From Paracidovorax cattleyae (GTDB lineage: Bacteria > Pseudomonadota > Gammaproteobacteria > Burkholderiales > Burkholderiaceae_C): DNA of 64,000 bases. The notes beneath the pieces were generated by a model, which saw nothing but the letters and a program-made list of their open reading frames with translations, was not told the DNA's origin and ran no database searches. Location: positions 183,994-247,993 of the forward strand of contig NZ_FNJL01000004.1 of NCBI RefSeq assembly GCF_900104515.1. Direction: 5' to 3'. The position numbers and the translations under genes were made by a program. Below are positions 38,461-47,149 of this stretch, in pieces (the stretch's first letter is position 1; every line of letters begins with the position of its first letter).

Positions 38461-39567
38461 TCACTTCTGCGTGACCACGCCCTTGACGAACCAGTCCATC
38501 TTCCAGAGATCGGCATCCGGGAGCACGGCGCCCGCGGCGACACGCTCCTTGCCGTCGCGGTCCTTCAGGGGGCCCGCGAAGATCTGCTTGCCCTTGAGCA
38601 GGGCGTCGCGCTCGGCGAGGATCACCTTGACCTTGTCGGGCGGCACGGCCGGGCCGAAGCCGGCGATGTCGGTGCCGCCGGCGCTCATCGGGATGAAGGC
38701 GCCATAGGGCGCGGGCTTCCAGCCGCCGGCGATGATCTTCCGGATCTCGGGGATCAGGAACTTGTCCCACACCCACACGGAGGAGCACAGCGTGGCCTTG
38801 GGCGCGAATTGCCGCAGGTCACGGTGGTGGCCCGTGCCGTGGACGCCGCGCTCCTGGGCGACGATCTGGGGCGTGGGGCTGTCCACGTGCTGTCCGATCA
38901 CGTCGGCACCCTGGTCGATGAGGGCCGAGGCCGCGGCGCGTTCCTTCACGGGATCGTTCCAGCTCCCGGTGTAGATCACGTTGACCGTGGCGTTCGGGTT
39001 CATCTTCTGCGCGCCCAGCGCGTAGGCGTTGATGGTCCAGTTCACCACGCCGAAGGGATTGGCCGCCACGAAGCCGAGCTTGCCCGTCTTGCTGGCTGCA
39101 CCGGCGGCCATGCCGCACAGGTACTGGCTTTCATAGGTGCGGCCATAGAAGGATTCGAGGTTGGGCCCGTTGGTGGTGCCCGAGGCATTGAGGAAGGCCA
39201 CGTCCGGGTGTTTGGCGGCCAGGTCCTTGAACGAGTCGGAGTGGCCGAATGCGGTGCCGATCACGATGTTGGCGCCGCGCGATATGAAGCGCTCGGCGGC
39301 CGGCTTGATCACCGAGGCATCTTCGGAAATGTTCTCGACGAACTGCACCTTCTGCCCGAGCGCGGCTTCGATCTTCACGCGGGCTTCGTCGAGGGCCTGC
39401 GTCCAGCCGCCGTCGTTCCTGGGGCCGTAATACAGCATCGCGATCACCGGCTTGCCCTTGAGGGTGAAACCGCCGCCCGGCTGTTGCGCCAGGGCTGCGG
39501 GAGCGGCGGCGATCACGGTGCAGGCGATCGCGGCGAGGGCGGAGGAGCGCGTCAGGGAGCGTGGCAT
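38461..39567 (-). CDS. BMP-family (purine/nucleoside-type) ABC transporter substrate-binding protein
   Basis: 368 residues with a signal peptide (SALAAIACTVIAAAPAALAQ). The body is a BMP/Med-type periplasmic receptor (YYGPRNDGGWTQALDEA, NIVIGTAFGHSDSFKDLA, YGAFIPMSAGGTD). Receptors of this type bind nucleosides, purines or related heterocycles. AAAGG precedes the ATG. In this operon a ring-oxidising enzyme lies upstream and an amide hydrolase downstream. Confidence 0.9.
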   Translation of the reverse strand: MPRSLTRSSALAAIACTVIAAAPAALAQQPGGGFTLKGKPVIAMLYYGPRNDGGWTQALDEARVKIEAALGQKVQFVENISEDASVIKPAAERFISRGANIVIGTAFGHSDSFKDLAAKHPDVAFLNASGTTNGPNLESFYGRTYESQYLCGMAAGAASKTGKLGFVAANPFGVVNWTINAYALGAQKMNPNATVNVIYTGSWNDPVKERAAASALIDQGADVIGQHVDSPTPQIVAQERGVHGTGHHRDLRQFAPKATLCSSVWVWDKFLIPEIRKIIAGGWKPAPYGAFIPMSAGGTDIAGFGPAVPPDKVKVILAERDALLKGKQIFAGPLKDRDGKERVAAGAVLPDADLWKMDWFVKGVVTQK

Positions 39568-39632
39568 TCGGGACCTTTCTTGCGAAGGCGGTGGGGGCGT
39601 GGGGGGCATGGAAGCTGCGGCGGCGCGGGCCG

Positions 39633-40019
39633 TCACAGCATGAAATTGATGCGGAATACATTGCCCTCGGGATCGAGCAGGACGGCCTGGTACCAGTGGT
39701 AGTAGGTCTCGTAGGGCGGCTTGACCAGCGTCGCGCCTGCCGCGACGGCGGCCGGCACCGTGCGGTCCACGGCATCGCGGCTATCGACGTCGATGTTGAG
39801 CAGGAACCTCACGCCCCGGGTGTCCGCATGGTCGGACAGCCCCAGCAGCCCGTAGGCATCCAGCGCGTTGAAGCCCAGGCTGCTGCGCCCGGTGTCCAGC
39901 CCGCGGAAGATGGGCGAGCGGATTGCTTCGATTTCCGGAAAGCCGAACACGTGCTGGTAGAAGCCGCTGAGGGCGACCACGTCCCGCGCGAAGACGTTGA
40001 CATAGGAAAGGTGCGCCAT
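39633..40019 (-). CDS. VOC-superfamily (glyoxalase-fold) protein
   Basis: 128 residues made of two beta-alpha-beta-beta-beta units (HLSYVNVFARDVVALSGFYQ at the start, LLDPEGNVFRINF at the end), the VOC fold of glyoxalases, extradiol dioxygenases and epimerases. Candidate metal ligands are His and Glu in these strands. It lies between the 2OG oxygenase gene (17 bases) and the receptor gene (65 bases), so it probably acts in the same pathway. The reaction is unknown. Confidence 0.82.
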   Translation of the reverse strand: MAHLSYVNVFARDVVALSGFYQHVFGFPEIEAIRSPIFRGLDTGRSSLGFNALDAYGLLGLSDHADTRGVRFLLNIDVDSRDAVDRTVPAAVAAGATLVKPPYETYYHWYQAVLLDPEGNVFRINFML

Positions 40020-40036
40020 GCCGGATGCCTGCGCCG

Positions 40037-41041
40037 TCAGGCCGCGGCCCGGGTGCCGCCGAACGTGGTCTGCTTGACGAACTTGGACGTGAGGTGGTCG
40101 CCAGAGGTGATGGGGGCGTGGCGCGGCGTCTCGCCCGGGCCGAGGCAACTGGGCAGGCACTCGATCAAGGCGTCGTAGTTCGGCTGGTGGAAGAACACGA
40201 GCGATTGGCGCCGCGTATTGCGCAGCGCGTCGTCGAACGGCGGATTGGCGACCCGGTGCAGGGTGGAAATCCAGGTGTCGTTGGTCCACTGCATCATCAG
40301 GTCGGCGATGTTGATCACGAAGCTGCCTTCCACCATCGGCACATCGACCCACTGGCCTGCCTTGTTGAAGACCTGCAGGCCCGGGCCGTCGGGGCGAACG
40401 ATGGTCAGGCTGCCGTAGTCGCTGTGGGCGCCGGCACGCATCTGTCCGGGCAGGGGCGATTCCTTCTGCGGCGGATAGCTCAGCACCCGGAACATGCTGA
40501 TGTGCCGGTCGATCTTGTCGTCGAAGAAGTCCTCGGGCAGGCGCAGCGCCGTGGCGAAGATGCACATCAGCGTGCGTGCCAGGCCGCTCATGGCATCGAA
40601 ATACGCGGTGTAGGCCTCACGGAAGCCCGGAACGTCGGGCCACGCGTTGGGTTCGAAGTGCGCGCCCGCGGCCGCTCCCCGGTGGTAGTCGTCCTGGGGG
40701 ACGTCCGTGGGGCCGATGGAAAACGATTCCTTCAGGTCGCCGGGAGCGGCTTCCTCGAGGCTGTAGGACAGCCCTTCCTCGCCCACGGCGCTGTAGCCTC
40801 GCACGGCATCCTCGCGAGGGCGGTCCACGCGGCGCTTGGTCTCCAGGGGCAGGGCGAAGAATTCGCGGGATGCGTGCGAGACCCGTTCGATGAGGTTCGC
40901 CGGGATCTGGTGATGGGTGACGACCAGGAAGCCGATGTCGCGGCAGGCGCTGTCCACCTGGGCGGCCAGCCGCATCCTGTCCTCTCGCGAGCCATCGAAC
41001 CAGGGTTGCAGGTCGATCACGGGAACGTCCAGGGCAGGCAT
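40037..41041 (-). CDS. 2-oxoglutarate/Fe(II) oxygenase, isopenicillin-N-synthase-like family
   Basis: 334 residues. The DIOX_N region (VPVIDLQPWFDGS) is followed by a double-stranded beta-helix with the iron triad H-x-D in GAHSDYGSLTIV and His in WISTLHRV, and the 2OG-binding R-x-S in RRQSLVFF. Enzymes of this class hydroxylate small molecules. It opens the BMP transporter row. GGAGATTGCC precedes the ATG at 41041. The gap of ~230 bases to the LysR gene above holds no gene I can see. Confidence 0.88.
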   Translation of the reverse strand: MPALDVPVIDLQPWFDGSREDRMRLAAQVDSACRDIGFLVVTHHQIPANLIERVSHASREFFALPLETKRRVDRPREDAVRGYSAVGEEGLSYSLEEAAPGDLKESFSIGPTDVPQDDYHRGAAAGAHFEPNAWPDVPGFREAYTAYFDAMSGLARTLMCIFATALRLPEDFFDDKIDRHISMFRVLSYPPQKESPLPGQMRAGAHSDYGSLTIVRPDGPGLQVFNKAGQWVDVPMVEGSFVINIADLMMQWTNDTWISTLHRVANPPFDDALRNTRRQSLVFFHQPNYDALIECLPSCLGPGETPRHAPITSGDHLTSKFVKQTTFGGTRAAA

Positions 41042-41269
41042 GGCAATCTCCGGCAGGAGGGTGGCAATGGACGAGCTCGAAGCAATTGCCATGCCACTGG
41101 CCCTGCAGAGAGCAGGCCTGCGCCGCCGCTTTGCGGCGAGCGCGGACGGCGCGCGGTTTGGGTGCGCGGCGCCACCAGCTTGGCGCACGGGCAACGCCGG
41201 ATGCACTGCCGTGGCACATCCCTGCGCTGCGCCGCGCGCTGGCGGTGCGGCCGCCGCAAGCGGGCCGTA

Positions 41270-42262
41270 TCAGCCCAGGTCGTCGTTCAGGTCCGGATCG
41301 GGGACTTCGCCCACGGCTTCGCGGGTGAGCTGCGCCTCGCGCAGCAGCCATGAGCAGAACGCCTTGATCTCGGGGCGCTGCCCGCTGCGCGGCCCCACCA
41401 GCATCCAGTACACCAGCGGCGAATCGAGCCGGTAGCCGGGCAGCACCTCGACGAGATCGCCGGACGCGAGGCTGTCCGCGATGAGCGGCATCCGCGCGAG
41501 CGCGAGGCCCTGGCCGGTGAGCGCGGCCTGCACGATCTGGTGGGCGTAGTTGAAGTAGAGCCAGCGCTTGGGCTGCAGCTTGGACTGGCCGTTCTGCTCG
41601 AACCAGCGCCGCCACGTCAGCCATTCCAGGTACGCCGTGCGGTGGGCGTCGCCGGCTTCGATCAGCGTGAACTGGGCGACGTCCGCGGGCTTGCGGATGG
41701 GCGGGCCGCTCTTGAGCAGCCAGGGGCTGGCCACCACGGCGAGCTGCTCCCCGAACAGCCGCTGCGCGCCCTGCATCTGCGAGCCCGGCACGGCGTAGCG
41801 CAATGCCAGATCGACGTCCGCGGTTTCCAGGTCCACGGACACGTCGCTCGCATCGATGCGGATATCGATATCGGGGTTGTCGCGCTGGAATTCCTCCATG
41901 CGCGGAATCAGCCACATGGATGCGAAGCTGGCCCAGGTCGTGATCGCCACGCTCTTGCGCCCGGCGGTCTGCCGCACGAGCCGCACGCTGGCATCGACCC
42001 GTTCCAGCGCAGGCGCCACGGCGCGCTGCAACTGCGCCCCCGCGCTCGTGAGTTCCACCGCGCGCGTGTGCCGCAGGAAGAGCGGCACGCCCACCTCGTC
42101 CTCCAGTGCCTGGATCTGGCGGCTCACCGCCGATTGCGTGAGGGCCAGCTCCTCGGCGGCGGCGCGGAAGTTCAGGTGCCGGGCCACGGCGAGAAAGGCG
42201 CGCCAGTGGCCGACCGCCACGGGCCGAGTGCGCAGGTGTGCGACAGGGGCGGGAATTGTCAT
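41270..42262 (-). CDS. LysR-family regulator, GcvA-like
   Basis: 330 residues. The helix-turn-helix is LNFRAAAEELALTQSAVSRQ and the effector domain has GcvA-like phrases (DVDLALRYAVPGSQMQGAQR). It lies directly upstream of the oxygenase/BMP operon on the same strand and is the obvious candidate to control it. The ATG at 42262 is preferred over a TTG 30 bases further out. Confidence 0.88.
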   Translation of the reverse strand: MTIPAPVAHLRTRPVAVGHWRAFLAVARHLNFRAAAEELALTQSAVSRQIQALEDEVGVPLFLRHTRAVELTSAGAQLQRAVAPALERVDASVRLVRQTAGRKSVAITTWASFASMWLIPRMEEFQRDNPDIDIRIDASDVSVDLETADVDLALRYAVPGSQMQGAQRLFGEQLAVVASPWLLKSGPPIRKPADVAQFTLIEAGDAHRTAYLEWLTWRRWFEQNGQSKLQPKRWLYFNYAHQIVQAALTGQGLALARMPLIADSLASGDLVEVLPGYRLDSPLVYWMLVGPRSGQRPEIKAFCSWLLREAQLTREAVGEVPDPDLNDDLG

Positions 42263-42303
42263 GGTGCTTGCAGTGCCGGGGTTTTGGCTCAATTAATGAG
42301 CTG

Positions 42304-42337
42304 GATGCATGAAATTATGGCCGCGTTTTCATTGGAC
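42304..42337 (+). repeat. Upstream element shared by the two DUF2917 genes, copy 1
   Basis: TGCATG, a gap of 14 bases and then GCGTTTTCATTGGAC occur here and again, with GCGCTTTTCATTGGAC, at 42,952-42,985. Both copies lie some 60-65 bases before a DUF2917 start codon. TTGGAC could act as a -35 box, though no good -10 follows. Confidence 0.55.
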
Positions 42338-42401
42338 CCGGGCCCCCGCCCAAAAGAAACTCCTTGCACGGCAACAGCTTGAAAGCAGTGGAGAACAAGC
42401 C

Positions 42402-42905
42402 ATGCAACCATCGAACTTTCCAGATTCGCAACAATGGCGTTTGCCTGCGGGCGCGTGGCGGCTTGCCCTCGGCGGGGCCGTGGGGCTGCGGCCGCGGCGG
42501 GCAGGCACGCTGGAGATCGTCCAGGGTGGCGTCTGGCTGACCGTGTCGGGTCCGCGGGCCCGCGAAGACTGTGGAGGCCGCGAAGAGGACGTCTTCCTGC
42601 ACGCCGGCGACACGCTTCGGCTCGCCGGGGGGCAGCACGCCGTGCTGGAACCCTGGACGGCGACGGGCCGGGCGGGCGATGTGGCGTTCCTGTGGACGGA
42701 GGAATGCGTGCAGCGCGTGCCGGTGGCGTCGGCCTGCGGCGCCGTGGCAGGGTCCCTGGGGGACCTGTTCCGTGCCCAGGCGGCCCTGGGCGGTGCCCTG
42801 CTGGCGCTGGGCCGGGCCGTGTGGCATTCGGCCGCCGGCCGTGGGCCGCGCGTGGAGGGCCCTGCGCCGCTGCCCTCCCCGATGGCGATGCCAGGGCGCC
42901 ATTGA
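42402..42905 (+). CDS. DUF2917 protein, longer paralogue
   Basis: 167 residues. The DUF2917 core (residues ~10-100) is a small cupin-like beta fold: LEIVQGGVWLTVSG, then HAGDTLRLAGGQHAVLEPW. A Cys-containing, Ala-rich tail follows. The neighbour downstream repeats the same core (DIVLHAGQTLWIAAGQHAVI), so this is a tandem duplication. No function is established for the family. ATG at 42402; no classic ribosome site. Confidence 0.78.
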   Translation: MQPSNFPDSQQWRLPAGAWRLALGGAVGLRPRRAGTLEIVQGGVWLTVSGPRAREDCGGREEDVFLHAGDTLRLAGGQHAVLEPWTATGRAGDVAFLWTEECVQRVPVASACGAVAGSLGDLFRAQAALGGALLALGRAVWHSAAGRGPRVEGPAPLPSPMAMPGRH

Positions 42906-42951
42906 TGCGCTTGGCGCATTGAAACGGCCCTGTTTGCGCATTGATGCGAAA

Positions 42952-42985
42952 GCTGCATGGTTCCCGGTGGCGCTTTTCATTGGAC
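42952..42985 (+). repeat. Upstream element shared by the two DUF2917 genes, copy 2
   Basis: Second copy of the element at 42,304-42,337 (TGCATGG, spacer, GCGCTTTTCATTGGAC), 59 bases before the next start codon. It shows that the duplication took the upstream region along. Confidence 0.55.
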
Positions 42986-43043
42986 GCTCCAAAGGGTTCA
43001 GAGGAAAAATATCGGAAATATCAGGGTTTACCAGGGGTCTGCA

Positions 43044-43412
43044 ATGTCTGCATCACATGTTCTGAATTTTCAACAATCCGCCGTCCGTGACCGCTCTTCC
43101 GGCCTGGACGTGTACCGGCTCGACTCCGGCAAGGCCCACAGCCTGCGCCCGCGCGTGCCGATGGCGCTGCGCATCGCGTCGGGCCGTGCATGGGTGACCA
43201 TCGACGACCCGATGGGCGAGTGCGATCCTGCTGCGGGGGACATCGTCCTGCATGCCGGCCAGACGCTCTGGATCGCCGCCGGCCAGCATGCCGTCATCGA
43301 ACCGCTGGGCAGGGACGCGGTGCAGTACCGCTTCGACATCTCGCGCGTGGTGAAGAACGAGACCGCGGGCCAGGGCGTGGTGTCCGCCCGCGGACCGGCC
43401 TGCTGCGCCTGA
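43044..43412 (+). CDS. DUF2917 protein, shorter paralogue
   Basis: 122 residues, nearly all DUF2917 (LRIASGRAWVTIDDPMGECD, then HAGQTLWIAAGQHAVIEPLG). It is 138 bases downstream of its longer paralogue and lacks the Ala-rich tail. A GTG far upstream would add a low-quality N-terminus, so the ATG at 43044 is used. Converges with the BLUF gene. Confidence 0.78.
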   Translation: MSASHVLNFQQSAVRDRSSGLDVYRLDSGKAHSLRPRVPMALRIASGRAWVTIDDPMGECDPAAGDIVLHAGQTLWIAAGQHAVIEPLGRDAVQYRFDISRVVKNETAGQGVVSARGPACCA

Positions 43413-43466
43413 GATCGTCCGCGCAGGTGGGCCCGGCGGCCATGCCGGGCCGTGCCCCCGGGGCGT

Positions 43467-43880
43467 TCAGAGCTCCAGATCGATCGCCAGCGCCTTGAAG
43501 GCGGCCATGGCGTCGTCGCCCGCCAGCGATTCCATGCGGGGCAGTGCATCCGCGTCTTCCAGCGTGCTGAAGGCGAGGCTGAACCGCTGGAACCGGCGCT
43601 TCATCAGGGGGGCCTGGTGCAGCACTTCCATCTCGGTATGGCGCGCATCGACGCGGATGCGCCCCAGCAGGGAAGCCAGGGGAGCCGGGGGGCCTTCCAG
43701 CTGCTGGCAGAAACGCTGGCCGTCGAACACCAGCAGGCCGGTGATGCCGTCCCGGACGTTCGAGAGCCGGGCCTTTGCGGCGATGGCGGCCACGATGCCC
43801 AAGGGCTGGCCAGGGGCCAGCGTGCTGACGTAGAGCACTTCCTGGAGCGGTGCAGTCAGCGGAGGAGGGAAAAGCGTCAT
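43467..43880 (-). CDS. BLUF-domain blue-light photoreceptor
   Basis: 137 residues, a single BLUF domain. The flavin-site residues are in place: Tyr in VLYVSTLA, Asn in KARLSNVRDGITGLLVF, Gln in GQRFCQQLEG. The semi-conserved Trp/Met strand reads RFSLAFSTLED, so the Trp is missing. BLUF proteins bind FAD and switch hydrogen bonds on blue light. There is no output domain, so it must signal by protein contact. It is divergent from a Crp/Fnr regulator with 137 bases between them. Confidence 0.87.
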   Translation of the reverse strand: MTLFPPPLTAPLQEVLYVSTLAPGQPLGIVAAIAAKARLSNVRDGITGLLVFDGQRFCQQLEGPPAPLASLLGRIRVDARHTEMEVLHQAPLMKRRFQRFSLAFSTLEDADALPRMESLAGDDAMAAFKALAIDLEL

Positions 43881-44017
43881 GGACTTTCCACTCTAGAGAA
43901 CACGGCGGCAGGCCGCAATGTCAAAAGACATAGCATGCGGGCACGCCGATTGCCTAGAATCGCCGCCGCGTTCGTGTTCCCCTCCCCCTTCCCACTTCCT
44001 CCGCAGGCGCTGGCCGT

Positions 44018-44788
44018 ATGAGTATCGATGTCGTTCCCGCTGGGCCATCCCTTGAGGTCCCGCGCCATTGCGGCGCCTGCCGGTTGCGCCAAGGCACCCA
44101 GGCCTTCACCCCGGTGACGGGCGAGGAACTCTCCTTCATCCAGTCCTACCGCTGCGGCGTCGAACTGGTCAAGGCGGGCGGCACCCTGATCCGGGAGCAC
44201 CAGTCCGGCGGCCGGCCCTACACGCTCTACAGCGGGTGGGCGTTTCGCTACAAGACCCTGTCGGACGGGCGCCGGCAGATCCTGAACTTCCTGCTTCCCG
44301 GCGACCTGGTCGGGCTGCAGCAGGAGTTCTCGGATGCCGCCATGCATGGCGTGGAAGCCGTGACGGACTGCGCTTTCTGCGCCTTCGATGCCGATGGCCT
44401 GTGGTCGATGTTCCGCGAGCATGCGCGCCTGGCCTACGGGGTCACGTGGCTGGCGGCCCGGGGCGAGGGCATGGTGGACGACAACCTGCTCACCGCCGGC
44501 CGTCGCTCGGCGATCGAGCGGGTGGCCGTGTTGCTGGTGTACCTGTACCGCCGCCTGGACCGACTGGGGCTTTCCGAGGGGGGCTCGGTGGATTTCCCGA
44601 TCAACCAGCAGCACATCGCCGATGCGCTGGGGCTGTCGCTGGTGCATACCAACAAGACGCTGCGGCGCCTGTCCGAGATGGGCATGCACGAAATCTCCGG
44701 GGGCCGCCTGCGGCTGCTCAACCCGCGGGCGCTCGCGCGCATCGCGGAATACTACGACGCCATTCCCCGGCCCGTGCCCCTGCTGTGA
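44018..44788 (+). CDS. Crp/Fnr-family transcriptional regulator
   Basis: 256 residues: cyclic-nucleotide-like beta-barrel (residues ~35-150), dimer helix, and a winged helix (FPINQQHIADALGLSLVHTN). A Cys pair near the start (HCGACRLR) and further Cys (YRCGV, TDCAFCAF) recall FNR, but the spacing is not that of the FNR 4Fe-4S site. The signal is therefore unknown. Its position opposite a BLUF receptor suggests it may control or be read together with it. Confidence 0.87.
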   Translation: MSIDVVPAGPSLEVPRHCGACRLRQGTQAFTPVTGEELSFIQSYRCGVELVKAGGTLIREHQSGGRPYTLYSGWAFRYKTLSDGRRQILNFLLPGDLVGLQQEFSDAAMHGVEAVTDCAFCAFDADGLWSMFREHARLAYGVTWLAARGEGMVDDNLLTAGRRSAIERVAVLLVYLYRRLDRLGLSEGGSVDFPINQQHIADALGLSLVHTNKTLRRLSEMGMHEISGGRLRLLNPRALARIAEYYDAIPRPVPLL

Positions 44789-44874
44789 CTGCCTGAGGGG
44801 GGGCCGGCGGGCGCCTGCATGCCCCCATGCGGCGGGGCGGATAATCGGCCATCCCCCATTCCCATCCATATTCC

Positions 44875-46305
44875 ATGAGCGCACTGGACGTCATCATCAT
44901 GGCCGCGGGCAAAGGCACGCGCATGAAAAGCCGCATTCCCAAGGTCCTGCAGCGCCTGGCAGGGCGTCCCCTGCTGGCGCATGTGCTCGACCAGGCGCGC
45001 GGCCTGCAGGCACGGCGTGCCGTCGTCGTGACGGGCCATGGCGCGGCCGAGGTGGAGCCTTTCATCGCCCGTGCGGCGGAGGGGCTGGACGTGCGCTGCG
45101 TGCGGCAGGAGCCGCAGCTGGGCACCGGCCATGCCGTGCAGCAGGCGGTACCGGCGCTGCAGGGCGACGGGACGGTGGTCGTGCTGTCCGGCGACGTGCC
45201 GCTCACCCGCGCGGACACCCTGCGCGCGCTGGTGGCGGCGGGCGGGGGCGGGCAACTGGCCCTGCTCACCGTGACCCTGCCGGACCCGGCGGGCTACGGA
45301 CGCATCGTGCGTGGCGGTGACGGCGCGGTGCGCGGCATCGTCGAGCACAAGGACGCCACCGAGGCGCAGCGCGCCATCGATGAGGTGTACAGCGGCATCA
45401 TGGCCGTGCCGGCGGCGCTGCTGGCCGGCTGGCTGGCGCGCCTGACCAACGACAACGCCCAGGGCGAGTACTACCTGACCGACATCGTGGCCATGGCCGT
45501 GGCCGACGGCGTGCCCGTGGTGGCGCACCGCATCGCCGACGCGCTGCAGGTGGCCGGCGTGAACAGCCCGCTGCAACTGGCCGAGCTGGAGCGCGCCCAC
45601 CAACTGGCCCAGGCGCGCGCGCTGATGGAGCAGGGCGTGCGCCTGGCGGATCCCGCGCGCTTCGACCTGCGCGACGACCCGCGCACCGGCGCGCGCGGCG
45701 AACTGGCCTGTGGGCAGGACGTGGAAATCGACGTGAACTGCATCTTCTCCGGTCGCGTGGAGCTGGGCGAGGGCGTGCGCATCGGCGCGCACTGCTGCAT
45801 TGCCAATGCGCGCATCGCCGCAGGTGCGGTGATCCATCCCTACACCCACATCGACGGCGAGCAGCCGGCGGGCGTGCAGGTGGGCGAGGGCGCGCTGGTC
45901 GGGCCGTTCGCGCGGCTGCGGCCCGGCGCCCAACTGGGGCGCGAGGTGCACATCGGCAACTTCGTGGAAGTGAAGAATTCGAGCCTGGCCGACGGCGCGA
46001 AGGCCAACCATCTCGCCTACCTGGGCGATGCCACGGTGGGCGAGCGCGTGAACTATGGCGCCGGCAGCATCACCGCCAACTACGACGGCGCGAACAAGCA
46101 CCGCACGGTGATCGAGGCCGATGCGCACATCGGCAGCAACTGCGTGCTGGTGGCGCCCGTGACCATCGGCGCGGGCGGCACCGTGGGCGGCGGCTCGACC
46201 ATCACCAAGAACACGCTGCCGGGCGTGCTCAGCGTTTCGCGCGGACGGCAGGTGAGCATCGACCACTGGAAGCGGCCCGTGAAGGGCCAGCGGGCCCCGG
46301 ATTGA
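44875..46305 (+). CDS. glmU: Bifunctional GlcNAc-1-P uridyltransferase / GlcN-1-P acetyltransferase
   Basis: 476 residues. The N-terminal pyrophosphorylase starts IIMAAGKGTRMKSRIPKVLQ; the C-terminal half is a left-handed beta-helix of hexapeptide repeats with the acetyltransferase site around KNSSLADGAKANHLAYLGD. It makes UDP-GlcNAc for peptidoglycan and LPS. glmS, the first enzyme of the same route, lies 2.5 kb downstream on the same strand. The histidine kinase gene starts right at its end. Confidence 0.96.
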   Translation: MSALDVIIMAAGKGTRMKSRIPKVLQRLAGRPLLAHVLDQARGLQARRAVVVTGHGAAEVEPFIARAAEGLDVRCVRQEPQLGTGHAVQQAVPALQGDGTVVVLSGDVPLTRADTLRALVAAGGGGQLALLTVTLPDPAGYGRIVRGGDGAVRGIVEHKDATEAQRAIDEVYSGIMAVPAALLAGWLARLTNDNAQGEYYLTDIVAMAVADGVPVVAHRIADALQVAGVNSPLQLAELERAHQLAQARALMEQGVRLADPARFDLRDDPRTGARGELACGQDVEIDVNCIFSGRVELGEGVRIGAHCCIANARIAAGAVIHPYTHIDGEQPAGVQVGEGALVGPFARLRPGAQLGREVHIGNFVEVKNSSLADGAKANHLAYLGDATVGERVNYGAGSITANYDGANKHRTVIEADAHIGSNCVLVAPVTIGAGGTVGGGSTITKNTLPGVLSVSRGRQVSIDHWKRPVKGQRAPD

Positions 46306-46319
46306 CGGGCGCCGCCGCG

Positions 46320-47138
46320 ATGGGCGAAGCCGGTCATACCGACCCCGGCGCGGAGCGCGACCGGCTGCAGGCCGAGCTGCAGGCGCTGCGGCAGGAGCAG
46401 GAGGCCTTCCTGCGTGCGGTGTCGCACGACCTGCGCGCGCCGCTGCGCCACATACTGGCCTACGGGCGGCTGGTGCGCGAACTGGTGGAAGAAAGCAATG
46501 CCGATCCCGAGGCGCTGCAGTTCCTGGACACCATGGCCCACTCCGGCCAGCAACTGGGCGAGATGATCGACGGCCTTATCCAGTTCGGGCGGGCGGGGCT
46601 CGCGCCGGTGCAGCCGCAGGCCGTCGTGGTGGGCGAGGCCGTGCGCGCCGCGGCCGAGGCTGCCCTGGCGGCGGCGCCCCGGGAGGCTGCGGGGCCTGGT
46701 GGTGCTCTCGCATGGCCGGCCACCGTGCAGTGGCAGTGGCCGGACTGTGGCGGCGTGGCGGTCCTCGCCGATGCGGCGCTGCTGCACGAGGTGCTGCTGG
46801 CGGTGCTGGACAACGCGCTCAAGTTCTCGCGGCCCGTGGCGCAGCCCTGCATCGAACTGCAGGCGCAGCCGCTGCCGGACGGCCGTGTGGAAATCGGGGT
46901 GCGCGACAACGGTGTCGGCTTCGTGCCGGCGCGTGCGCAGCAGCTGTTCGGCGTGTTCCAGCGGCTGCATCCGGTGAGCCAGTTCCCGGGCCTGGGCCTC
47001 GGGCTGGCGCGGTCGAAGCGCTTCGTGGAGCGCATGGACGGCGAGATCGCCATCGATGCCGTGCCTGCGCCGCCGGGCGGTTCCGCCGAGGGCCAGGGAT
47101 GCCGCGTGCGCATTGTGCTGCCCGCAGCCGGGGCCTGA
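46320..47138 (+). CDS. Small orphan histidine kinase without sensor domain
   Basis: About 272 residues: a short N-terminal coiled coil, then HisKA with the phosphorylated His in AVSHDLRAPLRHI, then HATPase with LLAVLDNALKFSR (N box), VRDNGVGF (G1) and FPGLGLGLARSKRF (G2). There is no membrane segment or PAS domain and no response regulator nearby. A TTG at 46302 overlapping the glmU stop is an alternative start. Such minimal kinases resemble the catalytic part of phytochrome-like sensors, so a partner may supply the input. Confidence 0.83.
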   Translation: MGEAGHTDPGAERDRLQAELQALRQEQEAFLRAVSHDLRAPLRHILAYGRLVRELVEESNADPEALQFLDTMAHSGQQLGEMIDGLIQFGRAGLAPVQPQAVVVGEAVRAAAEAALAAAPREAAGPGGALAWPATVQWQWPDCGGVAVLADAALLHEVLLAVLDNALKFSRPVAQPCIELQAQPLPDGRVEIGVRDNGVGFVPARAQQLFGVFQRLHPVSQFPGLGLGLARSKRFVERMDGEIAIDAVPAPPGGSAEGQGCRVRIVLPAAGA

Positions 47139-47149
47139 AGCGCCGCGGT

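Noticed and set aside
41118..41140. GC hairpin between the LysR gene and the oxygenase gene as a terminator
   Set aside because: CGCCGC/GCGGCG pairing exists but no T-run follows on the transcribed strand.
44018..44788. FNR-type oxygen sensor
   Set aside because: The Cys spacing does not match the FNR 4Fe-4S ligands, so only the Crp/Fnr family is claimed.
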